Positions 62,719 through 64,000 of a DNA stretch of 64,000 bases are shown piece after piece (positions within the stretch are counted from its first letter, which is position 1; each line of letters begins with the position of its first letter). The stretch is from Kribbella antibiotica (GTDB lineage Bacteria; Actinomycetota; Actinomycetes; Propionibacteriales; Kribbellaceae): the NCBI RefSeq assembly GCF_004349055.1, contig NZ_SMKX01000019.1, forward strand, positions 25,591 through 89,590, read 5' to 3'. The position numbers were made by a program, and so were the translations under genes. The notes beneath the pieces were generated by a model that had not been told where the DNA came from, ran no database searches, and saw only the letters and a program-made list of their open reading frames with translations.

Positions 62719-63291
62719 ATGCGCACCCTGATTACCACCGCTTTTGTTTCCCTGGACGGCGTCGTCGAGGCCCCGGGTGGGGAGCCGGGCTACCGGAACT
62801 CCGGTTGGACTTTCAAGGACGTTGCGATGGACGAGGCGGCGTACGAGCTGAAGGGGCAGGAGCAGGACGAGGCGGCCGCGATGATGATGGGCCGGGTCAG
62901 CTACCAGGCGTTCGCGCCGGTGTGGCCGGGGATCGCGGACTTCCCTCGCTACAACGCGATGCCGAAGTACGTCGTCTCCGGATCTTTGCAGGAGGCCGAC
63001 CTGGTCGACAACTGGGGTGAGATCACCATCCTGCGCACCCTGGACGACGTCGCGGCGCTCAAGGAGACCGACGGCGGGCCGATCGCCCTGCACGGCAGCG
63101 CAACCCTGAACCGCAACCTCGCCGACGCGGGTCTGATCGACCGCTACAGCCTGCTCGTCTTCCCGGTCCTGCTCGGCGCCGGCAAGCGCCTGTTCAGCTC
63201 GAGCGACAAGGACAAGCAGAACCTCAAGCTCGTCGACCAGGCGTCCTACTCGAACGGCATCCAAAAGCTCGTGTACGACGTCATTCGCTGA
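62719..63291 (+). CDS. dihydrofolate reductase / RibD C-domain-like protein
   Basis: 190 residues. LITTAFVSLDGVVEAPGGEPG, MMMGRVSYQAFAPVWPGIAD, MPKYVVSGSL, then IALHGSATLNRNLADAGLIDRYSLLVFPVLLGAGKRLFS: the same family as the gene at 22140. NADPH-binding RibD_C fold, substrate unknown. GAAGGAG precedes ATG 62719. Confidence 0.87.
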   Translation: MRTLITTAFVSLDGVVEAPGGEPGYRNSGWTFKDVAMDEAAYELKGQEQDEAAAMMMGRVSYQAFAPVWPGIADFPRYNAMPKYVVSGSLQEADLVDNWGEITILRTLDDVAALKETDGGPIALHGSATLNRNLADAGLIDRYSLLVFPVLLGAGKRLFSSSDKDKQNLKLVDQASYSNGIQKLVYDVIR

Positions 63292-63302
63292 ACCCCTGGT
63301 GT

Positions 63303-63325
63303 GTGGCCGTCACCTTGTCGGCCAC
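63303..63325. terminator. small hairpin between the DHFR-like gene and the AAA gene
   Basis: GTGGCCG (63303-63309) pairs with CGGCCAC (63319-63325). It overlaps the AAA stop region and could be a weak bidirectional terminator. Confidence 0.35.
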
Positions 63326-64000
63326 TTCCACGGCGGCTCGTCGAGCGGCCCCTGCCCGGCGATCGTCGTGGCACCCTGCTCCTTGATCAGCTCGATGGTG
63401 TGCACGTCCTCGGCCAGCGCTTCCATCGACGCCACGAATGGCCGCGAGTGCGTCACGACAATCACCTGCGTCTCCTTCGCTGCCGTGACGACCAGATTCG
63501 CCAGCGCAGGCAAGAGATCCGGGTGCAGACTCGTCTCAGGCTCGTTCAGCACCAGAAGCTCCGGCGGACGCGGCGTCAGCAAGGCAGCCACCCACAGCAG
63601 ATATCTGAGTGTCCCGTCCGACAGTTCCGCGCCGGTCAGCGGCCGCAGCAACCCGTGCTGCCGGAAGGCAAGCTCGAAGCGCCCTTCGTTGTTGCGGATC
63701 TCCACGCTGCTGCCGGGAAACGCCTGATCCACTGCCTCCTTGACCGCGCCCGCAGGCCCCATCTCCAGGATCGTCTGCAATGCCGCTGCCAGGTCGGCCC
63801 CCTCCGGCCCCAGCACCGGCGTCCGCGTGCCGACCTGCGCCTGCCGGGCGGGCGCGTCGGTGTCTGTACGCAGGTGGTCGTAGAACCGCCACGACCGCAT
63901 CCGCTCCCGCACCTGCAACAGCTCCGGCGCCCGCTGCGGATCCGCGAACTGACTCAACATGCTGTCGAACGTCTGCAGCTCCGGCCCACCCTGCTCCCAC
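63310..64000 (-). CDS. AAA family ATPase (RecF/SMC-like), C-terminal part (5' end cut by window)
   Basis: The last 229 codons. ABC-like signature is AELSDGTLRYLLWVAALL, Walker B ELLVLNEPETSLHPDLLPALANLV and D-loop-like VVTHSRPFVASMEAL. This is the head of the AAA_21/OLD-like ATPase group seen in predicted defence or DNA-processing proteins. The N-terminal Walker A is beyond base 64000, so the full domain order is unknown. The Asp of DEPE is Asn here (NEPET). Confidence 0.85.
   Translation of the reverse strand, partial: WEQGGPELQTFDSMLSQFADPQRAPELLQVRERMRSWRFYDHLRTDTDAPARQAQVGTRTPVLGPEGADLAAALQTILEMGPAGAVKEAVDQAFPGSSVEIRNNEGRFELAFRQHGLLRPLTGAELSDGTLRYLLWVAALLTPRPPELLVLNEPETSLHPDLLPALANLVVTAAKETQVIVVTHSRPFVASMEALAEDVHTIELIKEQGATTIAGQGPLDEPPWKWPTR

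Overview
High-GC actinobacterial chromosome. Mycothiol-type and F420-type redox proteins, many TANNNT-N6/7-start leaderless genes, an AfsR-like SARP regulator and a dynamin pair point to Actinomycetes. Codon style and secreted CAZymes suggest Kribbella or a close Propionibacteriales relative (inference, not tested). The strand is densely coded: no gap without a gene exceeds about 300 bases.

Layout. 1-5.6 kb: the end of an FAD monooxygenase, an FMN reductase, TetR and MerR regulators, an esterase-like hydrolase, a Tritrichomonas-type IMP dehydrogenase, and a TetR/membrane-protein divergon with twin operators. 5.8-8.7 kb: an AfsR-like SARP-NTPase-TPR regulator, then tRNA-Arg(TCT). 9-15.5 kb: a PrsW-like protease and two dynamin-like GTPases that overlap by 4 bp. 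15.5-27 kb: small regulator/enzyme pairs (MarR/epoxide hydrolase, ArsR/SRPBCC/DHFR-like, MarR/FAD monooxygenase, MarR/YceI), interrupted by the ssbB-ettA divergon and a secreted metzincin. 26.7-36.5 kb: fatty-acid and acyl-CoA genes (TetR, acyl-CoA dehydrogenase, thiolase, SDR; MaoC and FabG-like; two hotdog thioesterases), plus a WYL/DinB pair and two tandem GNAT proteins. 36.5-37.4 kb: truncated haemoglobin and OsmC.

37.4-49.7 kb is the most unusual part. A secreted GH18 protein and a 1929-residue secreted multi-enzyme (GH29-like, discoidin-like, GH28-like, GH27, CBM35/6-like, GH105) each follow a copy of the same palindrome, TTAGGAA-N3-TTCCTAA. Nearby lie MscS, MalQ, a chitin-type LPMO and a small secreted M15-like protein whose ribosome binding site is buried in a 14-bp perfect hairpin.

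49.7-64 kb: DUF5130, GNAT, a SPOR-like protein, pepN, an Rv2466c-like mycothiol protein, a class-A-beta-lactamase-fold protein, rpiB, a Nei2-type glycosylase, a membrane PP2C, a ParB/Srx-like small protein, an F420-type protein, a CDP-alcohol transferase, an EamA-like permease, a lipoprotein, a DHFR-like protein and a truncated AAA ATPase. The ssbB-ettA, thioesterase-glbO and pepN-Rv2466c-rpiB-nei2 blocks match, from memory, the M. tuberculosis Rv2464c-Rv2478c neighbourhood. This suggests an old conserved backbone into which the accessory carbohydrate genes were inserted.
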